A stretch of 14,867 nucleotides of DNA from Tetmemena sp. SeJ-2015 (taxonomy: Eukaryota > Ciliophora > Spirotrichea > Sporadotrichida > Oxytrichidae), in assembly GCA_027382625.1 (NCBI GenBank), contig JAJKFJ010024408.1, positions 1-14,867 of the forward strand, given 5' to 3'. Under the pieces are notes generated by a model. That model was not told the origin of the DNA and made no database searches. It saw only the letters and a list, made by a program, of their open reading frames with translations. Both the position numbers and the translations under genes were made by a program. Of this stretch, positions 1 through 7,601 are shown one piece after another. Every line of letters begins with the position of its first letter. Within the stretch, counting starts at the first letter, position 1.

Positions 1-332
1 TTTTTGCTATTCTGCAATTTCCTTGAAATACAACTGTGCTAACAAAGTTTTATGGAGACATTTGCTGCAATATATTTCAATCTCACTGTTATGAAGTAAT
101 CTGTACTTTTAGTTTAATTGTCTCTCGAAATACTTTTCATTAGAATTCCATTTGAAATCCTTGTAGCAATGAAGCTATTCTTCATTATCGTTTGTCTATT
201 ATTTACATATCTGGCATTTAATTTAGCGAAAAGGGTTCTCAATGTTAATGAACAACATTCTATTTAAAAAAGTATAATTATAATAAATAAATCATACATA
301 CAAATATATATATCCTCATACTTTTTAAATAT

Positions 333-743
333 TCAAAAAATAATCAATTGTTCCTATTTTTGGAATGAGATATTTAAAATTGAGTTATTTAGTAAATTTG
401 AAAGTTTTAAAATAGGATTTTTTATTTGGCACAAGCCGATTTGATTGGGGATGAAAATTTGAAGGTTATTATTCAGAGACTCTTTCGCGTTGCATTTTAT
501 TCTCTTTGAGGAGATATAGTTTAGTAATCTGCCGATGAAAAATATTTGCATATGATTAATAAAAGGGAGTGAGGGTTAAGGTGAGACCCGAATCTGTGCG
601 AGAAGAAAACTACTCCTCAAGTTGGATCCCTGATCTATTATTATTAGTTATACTCTCTCTTAAGATATTTATTCCCACAAGGATTATGATAATGTTAAAT
701 TGTCAAGTGAACTCAGGTGCTACGAAAGGTTAGTGTTTGGCAT
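333..743 (-). CDS. Possible 136-aa hypothetical protein (code 6), weakly supported
   Basis: Read with TAA/TAG as Gln, this frame runs from ATG at 743 to TGA at 333 (137 codons), with an in-frame TGA just upstream of the ATG. The product starts MPNTNLSQHLSSLDNL and ends SFQKQEQLIIF. It is rich in Leu, Ile, Asn, Ser and Gln, and I recognise no domain or motif. In the standard code only 354-551 would be open. Against it: the opposite strand and another minus frame are also open here for about 70-100 codons, and with a single stop codon such frames arise by chance. No homologue is visible elsewhere in the window. It could be a small gene, an exon fragment or noise. Confidence 0.25.
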
Positions 744-960
744 TGATTAAGGTCTTCAATGGTGATATTGGAATTATTCTAATAAATGCCATCTGAATAT
801 TATTTCGCGTCAGAGGCAGGATATCCTAGAGTTTACTTGCCAGCTTTTTAGTATTTTTGAGTCTCCTAGATTTCAATGGAGGCAATGTGCGACTTCTATT
901 TGCTACTTCAAGGTTTGGTACGCGCCTCCTAAGCCCACAGGAGATTTTTAAAGTTCTTAA
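560..960. other. GC-richer island, content unidentified
   Basis: This stretch is visibly richer in G and C than its surroundings, for example near 580-640 and 890-945. Several code-6 frames are open. A minus frame without an early ATG runs from about 1000 down to TGA at 703. A plus frame runs from about 538 to TGA near 797. Neither shows a recognisable motif. It could be a diverged gene, a gene segment of a germline locus, or an old insertion. Confidence 0.4.
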
Positions 961-1242
961 ACTCTTTAAATAATTTATGATTTATGCTCCTGAGCTTCAA
1001 TTCTGACAAATAATTGCAAAAATATTAATGATTTTTAAATTTAATCGAGGAATGAGTGGCAAAAAGAATATTTATTCGAAAAGAAATTTCAGATTTCACA
1101 CTATAAATGTATTTTATTTATTTTAATCTTCTAATTAAATCTTAAGAATATCAGAACTCAAGTAAATTTTATATTAACAATACAATTAAATAGATAAAAT
1201 CTAATAAAATTAAAATTTATATTTATATTTATATTTAATTAT
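961..1242. other. AT-rich spacer downstream of gene A
   Basis: This is an AT-rich spacer with no gene seen. It ends in a short run of imperfect 'atttat' repeats (about 1215-1236) directly before the TGA of the minus-strand gene A, in what would be that gene's 3' untranslated region. Bases 1-332 are likewise AT-rich and I see nothing definable in them. Confidence 0.4.
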
Positions 1243-2073
1243 TCAATTAAGAAGCTTATTTGTCATTTCTTTAATAAATTGAACTTTCTCGAGAGAGCTC
1301 TTCTTCCCTTTGATTTTTTATTCGTTGTATTATTGAAGTAAGTAATTACTAAATTTTTGGTGAACTTCGCTCATTCCATCATCAATTGCCTCTTCATATT
1401 TCTTTAAAAACTTTGTGTGCAATTATTTAATCTTTCTTTCATTTTATTAATTGACCTTTATGTCTTTACTAATCTTCTACTCAATTTCATTCAAAATATT
1501 GCATAATAAATTCTTTAAAGTATCTTTGAAAGTCTAGACAATTATTTCACAGCTTTCTTCAGAATTATCGAACTTAAAAAGCTCAGATTAGATTTCTTCC
1601 TTGTATTACTCCTTTATTTCTAATGAGAGCTCTTTCATGCACATGAACAGTTCCTATATCTCTTAAAAATTAATTCGTTACAAAAGATATTTGCATTGCT
1701 TATTCCCAACCAAATCTTGGTACTCTCTCACCTCTTTGCTTTTTTATTCAAGACTAATTTTCAGAAAATCTATATCTTTATTCAACTGTTAAGTAAGTTT
1801 TTGTCTTTCGATTTCTTAATTTTTAAATTTCAAATTATTGCTTTCAAACTCCTTAATCAACTGATTCAAATATTAATTACCTCTTGGTATAACATTTCTG
1901 AGACATTCATCGCAATAAAGGCACATTTGAATATTGTGTTTCGCATTAGAGTCAAAGAGCTACTATATATGTATAGAGTTCTCCATTTCTTCGTAAATGT
2001 GAAGATTGGTAGAGCTAGATCGCCCGCACTCTGAGCAAATTGAAGATTTCTATAGTTTTAACAAAATCACCAT
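1243..2073 (-). CDS. Gene A: CxxC/CxxC zinc-finger-like coiled-coil protein, 276 aa
   Basis: Uninterrupted code-6 frame from ATG at 2073 to TGA at 1243-1245. Cys13, Cys16, Cys54 and Cys57 form two CxxC knuckles (ICSEC and LYCDEC), probably one zinc site. His25 aligns with His25 of gene B. From about residue 65 the protein is rich in Gln, Lys, Glu, Asn and Leu, with no prolines or long hydrophobic segments, which fits a coiled coil and helical bundle. Family signatures include LFMCMKELSLEIKEQYKE, NEIEQKISKD and QQYNEQKIKGKK, and it ends KEMTNKLLN. Gene B is its closest relative. Gln is encoded mostly by TAA/TAG, and no intron is seen. The ATG aligns with the starts of B, D and E. An apparent transposon begins about ten bases upstream of the ATG (2084), so the native promoter may be displaced. 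Function unknown. B-box or RING-like proteins share the general finger-plus-coil layout, but I see no full match. Confidence 0.86.
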
Positions 2074-2086
2074 AATAATTTTAGGA

Positions 2087-2109
2087 GGAGGGATGGAAGT
2101 TCACACCCC
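2087..2109 (+). repeat. Left terminal inverted repeat of the 2084-3068 element
   Basis: A 23-bp arm that matches the reverse complement of 3045-3067 at 21 of 23 positions. It is GC-rich within AT-rich surroundings, which makes chance agreement unlikely. Confidence 0.75.
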
Positions 2110-2241
2110 ACCCACTTTAAGATCAAAATATTTTGAAAAAACGCTCAAATAGGAAAAAATATGCTAAATATTTCATATGATCACGAAAAAAGATTTCAAA
2201 ATTACCATGAGGATCAAAATTTAAGATTACAAAATTTATGA

Positions 2242-2544
2242 ATGAACTTTAAGTTATTCCCAAGGTATATTTACATATTATTATTATGTAGTAACTTACA
2301 TAGGATAATAACTGATTTTCTAATTCAGTACGATAAGTGCTGTTTTAAGAAATTGATTATTAATTATATTCCTAAAATTTTACTTTACTTTACTTTACTA
2401 TTATTATGTAGTCTTACAAAGATACTAATGTTTTTTTTTACATTTTAATTATTAATCGCCTTTCAGTTTATGAAATTAATCTTACTTATTTTTACAAACA
2501 TTTTTACCATCTTAACTTCAATATTTTTAAAAGAAAGAATCTGA
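2242..2544 (+). CDS. Possible 100-aa hydrophobic protein inside the TIR element (code 6)
   Basis: The frame is open from ATG at 2242 to TGA at 2542-2544 if TAA is Gln; the standard code would stop at 2448. The product is dominated by Leu, Ile, Phe, Lys and Tyr and has up to three hydrophobic stretches: about residues 9-17, 47-68 and 70-95, the last including LLIAFQFMKLILLIF. That could mean a small membrane protein. AT-rich noncoding DNA read in this frame also yields Phe/Leu/Ile-rich chains, and nothing in the window supports conservation. It lies wholly inside the inverted-repeat element, so if real it would be element cargo. It is more likely a chance frame. Confidence 0.18.
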
Positions 2545-2566
2545 CAAGATAGGTTTAATAGATGAG

Positions 2567-2571
<5 letters not shown>

Positions 2572-2614
<43 letters not shown>

Positions 2615-2642
2615 CTCTTTCTCTCTCTCTCTCTCTCTTTCT

Positions 2643-2679
<37 letters not shown>
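2572..2679. repeat. CT/AG microsatellite, about 108 bp
   Basis: Nearly pure (CT)n interrupted by a cttt-ctttctcttt variant block that occurs twice, about 30 bases apart (around 2606-2620 and 2636-2650), so the tract carries a higher-order duplication as well as the dinucleotide repeat. It lies inside the 2084-3068 element. The strand asymmetry (pyrimidine on plus) is of the kind that can form H-DNA. Confidence 0.97.
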
Positions 2680-2682
<3 letters not shown>

Positions 2683-3044
2683 AATTGCTTGAATAACTTT
2701 TAGAGTATCTTACAATTATATGTTCCATTTCTAAGAATATCAATTACGCTATCAATATATCAAGCTAAATAGAAACAATCAATAGAGAATATACTCCCTT
2801 TTTAAATAGCTGAGTAAAGAATCAAAATGATTCAGTTATTCTCTAGAAAGAAAAAAAACATCATAAAAAGAATTAGCAATGAATATTAAATTTAATAAAT
2901 AATTATAAAAGATCATGTAAAAAAAGTTCAAAAAGAAAAAATGACCCTTTTGGAATTTTTAAAAACCATAAGCACTAAATATTTTAGCTTTTTCAGTGAT
3001 GTTTACTTTATATGAGTGCGATATTTAAATTTTGTTCATATTTA

Positions 3045-3067
3045 GGGGTGTGAATTTCCTTCCCTCC
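3045..3067 (-). repeat. Right terminal inverted repeat of the 2084-3068 element
   Basis: Inverted partner of 2087-2109. It is followed by one base and then the second copy of the flanking aatttta motif (3069-3075). Confidence 0.75.
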
Positions 3068-3075
3068 GAATTTTA

Positions 3076-3753
3076 TTTATAAATTACTATAATAAAATCT
3101 CTTAGTGTCTCTTATATTATATTAAATAATTAAACTTTACTATTAAATTAAAATAATTCAGATTATTGATTTTATTTTAATATTAGGTTATCATAAATTT
3201 AAATTAAAAGCTCAAAAAATAAAATGGCATCAGCATGATACTTAATATATTAAAATAATAATTTATATATTTTATTATACATTCAATCCAGATTTTTCAA
3301 AAACTTTTCAGTTTATTCTGAAAAGACTCAACAGACGAAGACTAACCTCTAGCCTTCTATGCTAAAACTTTATACTGTAACTCCCCTTGGAAGCAGAGTA
3401 TTGCTAAAGACTTTTTAAAAAAAGGTAATTGTACTTATTTATTAATTCCCAGAAGTGAAAAATCGGGTCCGAACTAATAATATTTGATTTAAAATATCAA
3501 TTAGTTATTTTATTTTTAACTATCATATTTCATTTATTCTAGTAGATTGAATAATTTAGATCACATTTAAACTGTAAATATTTTAATAAAATTAAAGGTT
3601 AAATTCAATAATTTATTGAAAGGAATCAAATAATAAACATTGTATTTTAAATCAAGAACTTAAGTTCACACTTAATTTTGAATATATTGGATACATTTAT
3701 AAAATGATCTTTTTATAAAAAAAATAATTAATTTTAATTTTTAAAAATTAATT
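3076..3753. other. AT-rich spacer, partly duplicated at 7090-7600
   Basis: No confident gene. The segment near 3125-3175 (around aaattaaaataattcagatt) aligns with 7098-7160, and the last bases before 3754 align with those before 7602, so this spacer is one copy of a duplicated intergenic region. A slightly GC-richer patch (about 3320-3475) lies in a code-6 plus frame open to TGA near 3482, with an internal ATG at 3359 and no recognisable motif. Confidence 0.45.
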
Positions 3754-4003
3754 AGGCACTCTAATTTTAAATGAACTTTAGCAATTATAATGATTATATA
3801 TTACAGTAGTTTAATGAGACATATAGACACTTTTTATCTGCTGATTAAATTATCCTCCCTCAGCTATTACAAAGTCATCTGTACAATTTGGATTATTTCA
3901 AAAAAAGAACTTTTTTCCTTTTTAAAGCATTGATTCTTTTACGCTCACTCTAATCTAAGTGCATGCTATAGAATTTAAAAGAAATATTTTTTTAAATAAA
4001 AAA

Positions 4004-4082
4004 CACAATTATTCTTGTAGAATTTCTTTAGAATAATGAAGTTTACTAGATAATTATAGTAAATTTAATAAAAAATGTCTGC
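4004..4082 (+). repeat. Left inverted repeat arm of the 4004-4530 element
   Basis: A 79-base arm pairing with 4451-4530. The few mismatches and one gap are concentrated in its middle (about 4045-4052) and near the inner end (4064-4073). Confidence 0.8.
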
Positions 4083-4134
4083 CTAACTTGAAGATCAAAT
4101 TAATCTTTTTAAAAAAAAAAAACATAATTTAAAA

Positions 4135-4152
4135 GAGTTCCCACGGGAACTC
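4135..4152. repeat. Perfect 8-bp-arm palindrome at the edge of the GC-rich core
   Basis: gagttccc and gggaactc face each other across two bases (4143-4144). On the minus strand a TTTT follows directly, and a longer T run lies about a dozen bases on, an arrangement like a pol III transcript end. The core also contains aatccggcaacc (4162-4173), repeated inverted near 4369-4380. Confidence 0.6.
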
Positions 4153-4450
4153 GACCCAGCCAATCCGGCAACCTAGTCATAGGCCCCCGAAACCAGTTCC
4201 ACCACTCTATTTCTTGACCCTCTCACTGAACTTGTGTGAGGTCTCTCGGACTTGGCGATGGTGAGAGCTAAATATGGGCAATGGAATTTAGAGTTCTATA
4301 TCCACCGCCATTGAGATTGAGGTTGGCTCCTGTTGCTTACTGAGTGCTGGTGCGGCTTATGATGGTGTGGTTGCCGGAATCCCTGTGTCTAGCTCCCATT
4401 ACAATTCTGTAAAAAAAATTGCTTAAAGATTGATTTTATATTCAAGGAAA

Positions 4451-4530
4451 GCAGACATTGTGTATTAAATCAACTATAATTATCTTTATTTACTTCATTA
4501 TTCAAAAGAAATTCTACAAGAATAATCGTG
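4451..4530 (-). repeat. Right inverted repeat arm of the 4004-4530 element
   Basis: An 80-base inverted partner of 4004-4082. It begins at gcagacatt and ends at aataatcgtg. Confidence 0.8.
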
Positions 4531-5130
4531 CATTAAAAAACGATTTATTTTAAACTCTCTATTATAATTGCTCATTTAATACACACTCTTTCAATAGAGT
4601 TAAGAGTTTTGACATAAAACCTCATCTTGAATAAGCGTGTTTAATTATTATAATATACATTCTTCCAAATCCTTAAAAATAAATCTTGTGCCAATATAAA
4701 TTCGTATCTAAAACGAAGTTGTTAATATCTTTCAATGTTGGTGTTAAGTCCTTTAAGTACTAATTATTTTTAAATATTCATTCTTAAATAATAGGTATTT
4801 TGAATTCTTATTATGATAAGATGCAATCAGAAATAATAAATTTACTCTATAAAGTTCAAGCATAAATTATTCTTTATTTTAATTTCATGATTGTATCCAA
4901 ATTTTATATATAATTTTGAATTTTATTTTAATTAATTTAAAGTTATTAATTATTTCTTTAAATTATTGTTTTTAATTTAGATATGATTAAATTTTACTTA
5001 TTATATTAAAAATAAAATATCCTAACTATTTAGAAATTAGAAACTAACATACTGATACAGAAGTATTTTTATAATTTAGTGCAGTTTTTAATGACAATCA
5101 TTTTTCGAGTTATATTTAGATTCTATAGTA

Positions 5131-5594
5131 AGTTTTCTTTTATTAAACTAAACATAAATCTAGAGTACTAAATTTATTTAATAATTTAATAATTAGTTAG
5201 TTATCAATTTATGAAACAGAAATTTCTTATATTTAAAAAAACCTCTTCGAGAAAAGATAATGAAATGAAGTTTAGGGAGTAGTCAGATTTTACAGTAATG
5301 ACCAGCTTCGCTCTCTTATTAACATTGTAAATTAGTAAATAGAAAGAAAATTAAATCAAGAGAATCAGTTTGTTAGAGAAGAAGAGAGAGTTAAAAATTA
5401 TTTTAATATAAATAATAAAATTGTGCACTTAGATCTAAATAGAAATCAAATTTGAATTGAATTTTAAACTAATTGATCAATAAATTAAATATTCTGCCAT
5501 CAATCCGAACTCCTAAATATATTTGAATTTAGATATATTATAATTAAATGATGGAGATAATCTCTAACTAAATTAAATTTTTAAATTGAATAAT
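5131..5594. other. AT-rich spacer downstream of gene B
   Basis: No gene is recognised. Bases about 5260-5330 (atgaagttt... agcttcgctctc) show patchy similarity to about 8625-8665, upstream of pseudogene C, and so are probably the former 5' flank of C'. The rest is AT-rich 3' flank of the minus-strand gene B. Confidence 0.4.
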
Positions 5595-6428
5595 TCATTT
5601 AAGCAATTTCATGGCCATTTCTTTGATAAATTGAACTTTATCAAGGGTGCTCTTCTTGCCTTTTATTTTCTTTTCGTTGTATTGCTGAAGAATGTAATTG
5701 CTAAATTGTTTGTGTGCTTCATCCATTCCATCATCAATTACTTCTTGATACTCTTTCAAGAATTTCATGTGCATTTATTTGATCTTCCCCTCGTTAGATT
5801 AACTAACCACTATGTCTCTATTAATCTTCTATTCGATATCAGACAAGATAATGTTCAATATATTCTTTAAAGAATCTTTGAAATGTGAGGCAATCACTTT
5901 GCAAGTCTCTTCCTAATTATCAAATTTTGCAATCTCTGACTAGATTCCTCCTTCCTTGTATTGCTCTTTAATTTCTAATGAGAGCTCATTCATGCACATG
6001 AACAGTTACTGTATCTCCTTGAAATTAATTTGTTTCAAAATTTCTTCGCATTATTTACTGCCCACTAAATCCATATATTCCTTTAGCTCTTCACTCTTTT
6101 ATTCTAGACTTTCTTCCATCTCAGTTTTTTCTTGAGTTAGTTCAAAAATTCTTCTTTGTCTCTCAGTTTTTTAGTTTTATAGTAACTAAATTTAGTTATC
6201 ATAGTCCTTAATCAACTGCTTAAAATACTAATTATCTTGAGTAAGAGTATTTTTGAGGCATCTATCACAATATAGTCTAACTCGAAAAGTGCTTTTAGTC
6301 TATGATTTAAACAACTACTCTAGTTAATTAGAGCTTTGAGATTTTAAGTAAAAGTGAAGATTATTATTGCTAGGAAGTTTGCACTCATAGCAAATTAAAG
6401 ATTACTCTGCTTTTATCAAAATTACCAT
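5595..6428 (-). CDS. Gene B: CxxC/CxxC zinc-finger-like coiled-coil protein, 277 aa
   Basis: Uninterrupted code-6 frame from ATG at 6428 to TGA at 5595-5597. The knuckles ICYEC and LYCDRC place Cys at 13, 16, 54 and 57 and His at 25, exactly as in gene A. The body from about residue 65 has heptad-like Leu/Ile spacing in a Gln/Glu/Lys-rich background (for example ERQRRIFELTQEKTEMEESL), which suggests a coiled coil. The family blocks LFMCMNELSLEIKEQYKE, SDIEQKINRD and QQYNEKKIKGKKSTLDKVQF follow, and it ends KEMAMKLLK. A and B look more than half identical by eye, with differences spread over the gene while both frames stay open, which fits selection for the protein. There is no signal peptide or membrane segment, so a nuclear or cytosolic place is likely. 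A GC-rich insert starts about 30 bases upstream of the ATG. Function unknown. Confidence 0.88.
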
Positions 6429-6456
6429 AATTAAATTAATTATAATTATTTTTGCA

Positions 6457-7079
6457 AAGAAACTAATACTAATTAAAGAATTATGGGAGTAAGGAGTAAA
6501 CCCTAAGGGCAGAAAATAATCGCCAAAGGTAATCTAATTCTGAAGCCCGGTCCTCTCTCATTACATCTCAATCTGCAGCCATACATGGGAGAAAATGTAT
6601 TTCAAGCGATGTCAGTCATGATATGATAAAAAATCACATCTAGCTTACCAAATTAATCCATCGGAGTTAAAATACCTTCATTAAGTAACATGGTGCATAC
6701 AACAGTGGTCAGGCATCACATAAAGACCTGCTGCTTGTTGAAATACGTATCTTGCTCATATCCCACCAGTTTAACTTGAGGATTTCTACCTCAGCATTGC
6801 TCCAGAGTCCCATAACTCCTTCACTAGGAGTCACTAATCTAGGGCCAGCAGGTGGCGACTTGAGACATAATTAAGTTATCTCACGGCTTCAGGGTTCTTC
6901 ACAATCTTAGCAACCCTCCCCTATATGACACACTACAGCATTTACCTCGAATTACTAAATTAGATCGCCTTCAGGGGATTATTCACGTAACCGATGAAGA
7001 GAATAACGGCTGGCTGATCTCTCTATCCCATCCGGGCCTTGACTTTCACTTTCTAATTTAATAAGAAACTATTATAATT
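6457..7079. mobile_element. GC-richer insert (about 600 bp) flanked by a near-identical direct repeat
   Basis: Bases about 6480-7050 are clearly GC-richer than their AT-rich borders. The words aagaaactaatactaatt (6457-6474) and aagaaactattataatt (7063-7079) flank the block as a direct repeat with one mismatch and one gap. The spacers of the A copy (3070-3170) and B copy (from 7080) align on the far side, which suggests the block was added to the B copy. No inverted ends or transposase are evident. It could be a retrotransposed or captured fragment, an IES-like insert, or a gene segment of a rearranged germline locus. Confidence 0.45.
6623..6928 (+). CDS. Possible 101-aa hypothetical protein in the GC-rich insert (code 6)
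   Basis: The frame is open from ATG at 6623 to TGA at 6926-6928 with TAA/TAG as Gln. It starts MIKNHIQLTKLIHRSQNTF and ends SSQSQQPSPI, with a Gly-rich patch LGVTNLGPAGGDLRHN. I recognise no domain. Competing open frames overlap: plus-strand 6483-6623 ends at the TGA next to this start, and a minus frame of about 60 codons (about 6719-6895) includes SEGVMGLWSNAEVEILKLN. Only one stop codon applies in this code, so a 100-codon frame in this base composition is not strong evidence. Confidence 0.2.
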
Positions 7080-7601
7080 CATTTAGATATTTTAAATATT
7101 TAAACTTCCTAACCAAATTAAAATAATATAACTCAGATTTATTAAATTATTTTAATTATAGCAGTTTTATAAAATACTTTAAAGATAAAAAAATCTCAAG
7201 AACTTAATATGTCTATTATATAGTTATTTAATAAAAATATTGATAATATTTTTTTAATTTATAGAATATCTTTGATTAAATTCATACAAAATTATATTTA
7301 AGAATTTTTAGGTTAATTTCCTATTTGAAAAGTTTTGCAAATAAAAAAATTAAAGGTTATTTTCTTTAATTCATTTTATATTTTTTAATTTTAACAACTA
7401 AATTCTCTCATAATTTATCTTAGTAATTCTAATTCAATTATTTATGCAACTAAAAAATTAATATCAAGAGATAGAAAAACATCAATTAATTATAGTATTT
7501 TATAGATTATCGACAATTTAAGATCAAATATAAATTTTAAATGAATTGGAAATATATAAAATTAAATTAAAAATTTTATTTAAAATTTGTTAAACTAATT
7601 A
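7080..7601. other. AT-rich spacer, duplicate of 3076-3753
   Basis: No gene is seen. The start (about 7098-7160) and the end (just before 7602) align with the equivalent spacer 3120-3175 and 3735-3753 between gene A and pseudogene C'. It also holds the 3' flank of pseudogene C. Confidence 0.45.

Larger units (their letters stand above)
2077..3075. mobile_element. About 985-bp terminal-inverted-repeat element with 7-bp flanking duplication
   Basis: Bases 2087-2109 and 3045-3067 are inverted copies of a 23-bp sequence (ggagggatggaagttcacac..., two mismatches). Weaker inverted similarity continues about 80-100 bases inward (left 2110-2210, right 2960-3045). The direct repeat aatttta flanks the ends (2077-2083 and 3069-3075), which suggests a 7-bp target duplication, although the motif is low in complexity. 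The interior is AT-rich and holds a hydrophobic reading frame (2242-2544) and a long CT tract (2572-2679). No transposase is recognised, so it looks like a non-autonomous element or an IES-like insert. The left edge lies only four bases beyond gene A's ATG. Confidence 0.65.
4004..4530. mobile_element. 527-bp foldback element with 80-bp inverted ends and GC-rich core
   Basis: Bases 4004-4082 and 4451-4530 are inverted copies with roughly 85-90 percent agreement, including a perfect 22-base outer stretch around gaaattctacaagaataat. Between them lies a poly-A run (about 4110-4122) and a GC-rich core (4135-4410) unlike anything else here. The element separates the two alignable halves of pseudogene C', so it inserted into that copy. 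A taaaaaa word lies next to the left end (3997-4003) and three bases beyond the right end (4534-4540). It is a possible but low-complexity target duplication. No coding frame for a transposase is seen. It could be a MITE, a foldback element or an IES. Confidence 0.75.
3754..5130 (-). pseudogene. Pseudogene C': decayed copy of C, split by an inserted element
   Basis: This region aligns with pseudogene C in two blocks that the insert 4004-4530 interrupts. Bases 3754-3950 match 7602-7780 (beginning with the shared aggcactctaatttta), and about 4545-4865 match about 7795-8100. Exact shared words include ctctttcaatagagttaaga (4586-4605 = 7831-7850) and cattcttccaaatc (4658-4671 = 7904-7917). The N-terminal half is mostly lost: only faint similarity remains near 5040-5130, where C encodes its cysteine region. 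A stretch near 5260-5330 resembles the sequence upstream of C (about 8625-8665), so the 5' flank was copied too. No frame stays open across it. It is more decayed than C, and the insertion probably came after or during decay. The left and right limits are approximate. Confidence 0.65.

Noticed and set aside
1740..1745. Apparent frameshift in gene A at a homopolymer (six A on the minus strand)
   Set aside because: On recounting, the run has six bases and the frame is continuous. Total length (831) is a multiple of three.
1696..2034. 112-codon standard-code plus-strand ORF
   Set aside because: It is antisense to gene A, whose minus frame aligns with three paralogues. A shadow frame.
4135..4210. 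A functional tRNA gene
   Set aside because: Box-like motifs are present, but acceptor, anticodon and T stems do not pair properly. Kept only as a possible relic.
5586..5870. 94-codon standard-code plus-strand ORF
   Set aside because: It is antisense to the 3' part of gene B. A shadow frame.
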